DNA of 64,000 bases from Cordia subcordata (lineage: Eukaryota > Streptophyta > Magnoliopsida > Boraginales > Cordiaceae), in assembly GCA_028554755.1 (NCBI GenBank), contig JAPTOF010000003.1:4506501-4570500 (forward strand), in the 5' to 3' direction. The position numbers and the translations under genes were made by a program. Shown here piece after piece: positions 59,779 to 64,000 of this stretch. The stretch's first letter is position 1. Every line of letters begins with the position of its first letter. Under the pieces are notes generated by a model. The model made no database searches, was not told the origin of the DNA, and was given only the letters and a program-made list of their open reading frames with translations.

Positions 59779-62535
59779 ATGGCCGTGGCAACTTCCAACT
59801 TCATTAGCTCCTTATCCACTCTGCATAATTCACCTGTAATTCATTTTTCTATTCTCAAATCATTCATATTTTAATTCTTCGCAAATTACTGAATTTTCAT
59901 TTTTTCTACCGAAGATGTTATTTTTATTTTATTTTATTTTTGAAATGTAATGCAGAGAATAGAGTTGAAGGCTGGAAATCAATCGCGTTTGAACTTGGCC
60001 ATCAGATGTCAGGTGAAAATAAAGAAAAATCTTGATTGTTTTTTCCCCTCATCTTTTATATTTTTTGTGATTAATTTTTTTTTAAAAGAAATATTTTTGC
60101 ATAAAGAAACAGCAAAGTTCAAATTCACCAAATGAGGGTCGTGGCAAGAGGCGAATTTGGAGGCGTAGAAAATTGGTACAAAAACCAAAAACCCCAAGGC
60201 TTTTATTTTAATTATTTTAATTATATTGTTTATGTGAATCTTCTTTTGTTCGTCATTTGTTAAATCAAATCAAATCAAATCAAACCGAGCCTTATCTTAC
60301 TAGATGACTACTAGCGTTGGGTATATGGATTTGAGAATCATTCTTTTTCCTGTTAAGAGTTGTCTTTATGTTATATGTTATTTGTTCTTTGCGGATAATG
60401 CTTTTGTGATGCTTAACTACCAGTTATCGAAATAGTAGGTGCTGCAGTATATCTGTAATCTGTATAATATTAAGGAAATCATAAGTTAATACTAGCCATT
60501 TAATTATGCCTTTCGGTGTTGAAGATAGCTTGAATTAAATGTTCGATTGAGAAATCACACTCATGATAATCATGAAATTGCCACGGTTTTCAGGTTTTGT
60601 TGTAATTTTATGCAGAGAACATATAGCTTCATGTAGAAATGTGCCATATCACGAAGTGAAAAAGGCTTCCATGACATGGAAGCTTGGTGAGTTCTTTGCT
60701 GTAGAAAGTTAAGAGCATTGTTTCATGTGATGTTGATCATAGGCTGCTGCAAAAGTGCTAGCAGTTTGGTTTTTGTTTATGTTTAAGAAACGTAGTATTG
60801 GTAGTTATAGAAGGTTATGCTAGCTTGACGTTTAAGTGCTTATTTGTTGAATAGTTACTCTTGAGTTCAAGTCCTGGAAGCTGCATCTGGCTAGCTCCTC
60901 CAGGCAATGCTATTTTTGGTGGTTTTGCAAACTAGGCATGACCTTGAGTAAAGGTACTTGTAAAGAAGATGCAAGATCAAACAGCAGAATGACAGTAAAG
61001 GGAGTGGTAACGGCTTGGATTTATGGTTTTTACTTGCCTAAATAGAAGACCATGGGTCATAGAGCAGCATTATTTTCTAGAATAAGCATGGCTGCTGAAA
61101 TTTGTATACCTGGCTATTCTGATTTGTGTTTATTTCTATGCTGCGAGCAATTCTGGGACACTGTTTACGTTTGCTCTTTTTATGCATTTCCTTGTTAGAC
61201 AGTCATGTTCAACTTTAAACTTGCTTAAATTGTTAAACTCTTATATGATATACTGATTGCTTATGGATGTGTTTCCTTGGGTCAAAAAGATATTTTAGGA
61301 ATGCGTTCTGTGATTCTATTTGTTCTGCTCTTAGAGGTTAAGGAAGTAGCGGATCTCTTAGACCTGGCTGCATTAGTGAGCTTTAGATATCCATTTCTTT
61401 TTTTAATTCTTGCAGAAAATTATTCTATTAACATAATGCTGTGTATTTCTTAACAGAAGTATGTTATTTGTAGTAATATTAGGGTGTTTATTTTGAACAT
61501 AATCTAGACAAACCTCCATAAATAAATCTTGTAGGTGATTCAAGATATACTCATCCCCACTGGCGAAGCCAGTCATGTATGAGAGGGGGCCAAGGCACCC
61601 CTCAACTTTTTCTCCCCATTTTTCCTTTTGAAAAATTACTACACTAAATTAAAATAAAATCTTTTAAAAGAAATTGGCACCCCCTGACTCCTACTACCTT
61701 AATCCTAAGTCAGGGGGTGCTCTATTCAAGTCTCCCATTTTTTTCTGTTTTTTTAAATTTGTATGTAGAATTTTAGAAGAGTTAATGATTTTCTTCACTA
61801 ATTTTGTCTTTAGTGTACTTTCTCAATTCTTAATTCATAATTTGTAGATTTAATGCGAAGAATATTGGAAATAACGTAAATAACCTCAAACTAGAATTAG
61901 TTTAAAATATTATCGCTTGCACATGCATATTTTAATAGTATCAATAATAACTTGATTATTTAAAAATTCCAAAATTTGAAGTCATGCCTATGATTATTAC
62001 AAAAGGTAGTTTTTATTCATAATCATTGTATTTATTTATTTATGTCCTTTTTATATGTTACTATTAAGATATTATTTTTGTATTATGTACTTTTATGATT
62101 AATTTTTTGAAATATAAAAAACTTATAAATAAATATGTGCACCTGTTGATTTTGGGATCCTGGCTCTGCCATTGCTCATCGCACCTCTTCCATTTTCTTT
62201 TACAGACGAAGAAGGATGAAATGTTAGAATACAAATTGGAAAGGATTCCATTCCTTGAAGAGCAGGTGAGAAAGATAAGGGATGGCGGAAAGCTCTTGAC
62301 CATGGATATCGAAAGACTACTGTTGTCAGAGGATAATAGGTTTGATTTTGTGAATGAGGTAGCAGCTGAGGCGAAACAGTATGTCGAAAATAACCGGGAT
62401 GAATATGGTGGGAAGAAGGCCATTCTTCATGTGCTTAGCAATCGAATAAACGATGCTGGGTTTTATCGCCCTGAAGCTTATTTGGAATCTGATCCCTTCA
62501 AGCCAGGTCCTGGGTATTTAAGAGACGAGCTTTAA
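59779..62535 (+). CDS. PTAC7: PTAC7, plastid transcriptionally active chromosome protein (168 aa)
   Basis: Component of the plastid-encoded RNA polymerase (PEP) complex, needed for chloroplast gene expression; plants lacking it are pale (family knowledge). Exons 59779-59835, 59956-60012, 60113-60175 and 62206-62535 are all phase 0, giving 19+19+21+109 residues. The N-terminus (MAVATSNFISSLSTL) is Ser/Thr-rich and lacks acidic residues, as in a chloroplast transit peptide. A basic stretch RRIWRRRKL leads into the conserved block LEYKLERIPFLEEQVRKIRD, then LLLSEDNRFDFVNEVAAEA, VENNRDEYGGKKAI, LSNRINDAGFYRPEAY and the end PFKPGPGYLRDEL. Length fits the family. The third intron is 2.0 kb and holds a hAT-like element beside the acceptor. 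Confidence 0.92.
61558..62174. mobile_element. hAT-like element in PTAC7 intron 3
   Basis: Ends CACTGGCGAAGCCAGTCAT and (inverted) CAATGGCAGAGCCAGGATC form terminal inverted repeats. The flanks CTCATCCC (61550-61557) and CTCATCGC (62175-62182) are an 8-base duplication with one mismatch. A GGCACCCCCTGACT ... AGTCAGGGGGTGC hairpin lies near the left end (about 61676-61730). No transposase. The right end is 31 bases before exon 4. Confidence 0.8.
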
Positions 62536-64000
62536 GTGAGGCGGAAGTTTACGCTCACTCAAGAAGAATACCATTTGTAGATTTCTAGTTTTATGTTGGC
62601 TAGATCTATATGTACCCCTTATTAGCTGTATAATTTATCTCATAATTTGGTTATCATCATTAGTTTGTGAAATAGTCAACGGTCACCCTACTTTGTGATG
62701 ATTAATGTGTTCCTTGTAGGAATTTTATTTGCAATTCTCTCACGATGATTTAAATTTTGGATTGCTGTTGCATTTAATCTTCTTCTGAAATTAAGTATAG
62801 GTAGTTCTTTTTGTCAATTGAGCACTAAAAATCACCAACTGTATGTGATCTTGATTAATATGATGGAGGAGATGCTGCCATCGTCTTTTTTTTAGTTGCT
62901 TCTTTTTTTTTCTTTGTTAAATACAAACCTCTATATCCAACCCAAACTCACATTCTCCCACAAAATTTGTACGCAAGATCTTATTTTTGAGAGAGGTAGT
63001 TTCAACTATTGGAGCAACCCCAACTCTCGATTCAGCTGTCACCTTTGACTGCATGCATGGTGCACATAACAAAGGTTACCCACTTGCTGACCAAGAAATG
63101 AACAGGCAGGTCGAATGGCATCCATGCTTTACAATGCTGAAGGTTATTTCATGTAATAGGCCAGATCAATGTACAATATTCACACTATTAATAAGAATGG
63201 GAAGGGACGGATCCACTTTGGAGTTTGTGTAATCTTACTTTAGATTTTTCCAAGAGATTGATTTTGCAACTCAAACCTATGATTTTTAGATCACGGCGTG
63301 AAAATTTTCATTCTATTTTGAATAATGAAGGAAAAATATTCCCCACTAGTAAAATGAGGGTACTGGACTTGTCCAAGTTCCGTACCCATGGGCCTAATAG
63401 GTTGGTAAGACTTGGGTTAGATGAGCATTAGGCTTGTCCATAAAGCACTCACTTTTTTCAGGTTCGACCCCTCCTTGGAGTATTAGATCAATCATTGAAG
63501 ATATTAAAATAATTGCTACTGAGATTGATTCTTTGGGATCTCAGTGTTAAAAAAGGATGGCAAATTGAGATGCCGATTGGATTGAAAAAAGCACGTTATC
63601 CAGCAAGTTAGCTATTGACTGGTGGCTAGTATTCTTTCTCCTTTAGAGAAGGTTTGTGCTGATGATTTGTATCCCATTAGTATGGTTAAACTATTGTTTT
63701 TCCTTGGCTTTTGGTGAAATGAAATACTTTATTTTTACCCAAAAAAAAAGAAAGGACAAGTTGTCCAGGTGGACAGAATCTAGTATCTCAGCCGTTAAAG
63801 CAGTTAGAGGTCTGGCTTCACTCCATCTTATCCTTGACTGAACCTGAACCATGTATTTTTTGCCAAGTTGTGCTTAGTAACTTCCCAGCAGAATCAACTG
63901 TACCAGGACCTTAAACTCTGCTAAAACTTACTAGTCTCACTTCTCACCAATGGCTTTGTCAAGCCAACATGTGCAAAGGCTTTTGTTGCACAGGGTATAC
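62536..64000. other. PTAC7 3' UTR and downstream repeats
   Basis: After the stop come about 200 bases of T-rich probable 3' UTR, then sequence without a recognisable gene. Open frames at 62987-63431 and 63656-63841 are short and match nothing I know. Confidence 0.5.
63600..63752 (+). mobile_element. LINE-like 3' tail
   Basis: TTTTTCCTTGGCTTTTGGTGAAATGAAATACTTTATTTTTACCC followed by nine A strongly resembles the conserved 3' tails of plant L1-type LINEs. Upstream coding parts are too decayed to identify. Confidence 0.5.

Noticed and set aside
60780..60910. GAGTTCAAGTCC considered as a SINE or tRNA B box in PTAC7 intron 3
   Set aside because: An A box is not convincing and there is no tail or duplication.
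63400..63480. GGTTCGACCCC considered as a tRNA T-arm/B box
   Set aside because: No acceptor stem or A box at suitable distance could be matched, so neither tRNA nor SINE is supported.
1..64000. CRISPR arrays, operons, phage or bacterial defence systems
   Set aside because: None present; the short tandem arrays are microsatellites or transposon parts and the genes are spliced plant genes.

Overview
This is an AT-rich nuclear window from a flowering plant, most likely a eudicot. The evidence is small exons with GT-AG introns, plant protein families (a starch synthase I, a SCAR/WAVE ABIL subunit and a PTAC7-type plastid transcription protein), a plant-type snRNA promoter, and abundant plant MITEs, hAT elements, Helitrons, a SINE and LINE remnants. 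I cannot name the species. All splice sites were assigned by eye from reading frame, phase and GT/AG context, without transcripts.

Layout. Positions 202-4424 (+) hold the 3' ten exons of starch synthase I; its 5' exons lie upstream of the window. Positions 4948 to about 5092 (+) hold a U4 snRNA gene with an intact USE/TATA promoter. About 5.1-11.6 kb is repeat-rich intergenic DNA. Positions 11917-14756 (+) encode an 817-residue coiled-coil protein of unknown function, followed by a SINE with a target-site duplication. About 15-27 kb is a long transposon-rich stretch with no convincing gene. Positions 28005-30894 (+) encode an ABIL protein of 327 residues. Positions 41081-35023 (-) encode a 398-residue alpha/beta hydrolase with a hydrophobic C-terminal tail. 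About 41.3-51 kb is repeats, including several Helitron ends. Positions 53538-51058 (-) encode a plant-specific protein whose C-terminal membrane anchor is cut off by an in-frame stop and which carries a tandemly duplicated, phase-compatible exon. Positions 59779-62535 (+) encode PTAC7; its last intron carries a hAT-like element ending 31 bases before the acceptor AG-exon junction.

The protein genes do not form one pathway. SS1 makes starch in plastids, PTAC7 belongs to the plastid RNA polymerase complex, ABIL acts in cytosolic actin nucleation, and U4 acts in the spliceosome. The order SS1 - ABIL - PTAC7 matches my recollection of adjacent Arabidopsis loci, so this looks like a conserved microsyntenic block expanded by transposons. 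I did not find a prokaryote-like system or a biosynthetic cluster. The most unusual items are the exon duplication plus nonsense codon in the 51-53.5 kb gene, the hAT insertion beside the PTAC7 acceptor, and the nested or hairpin repeats around 54-57 kb.
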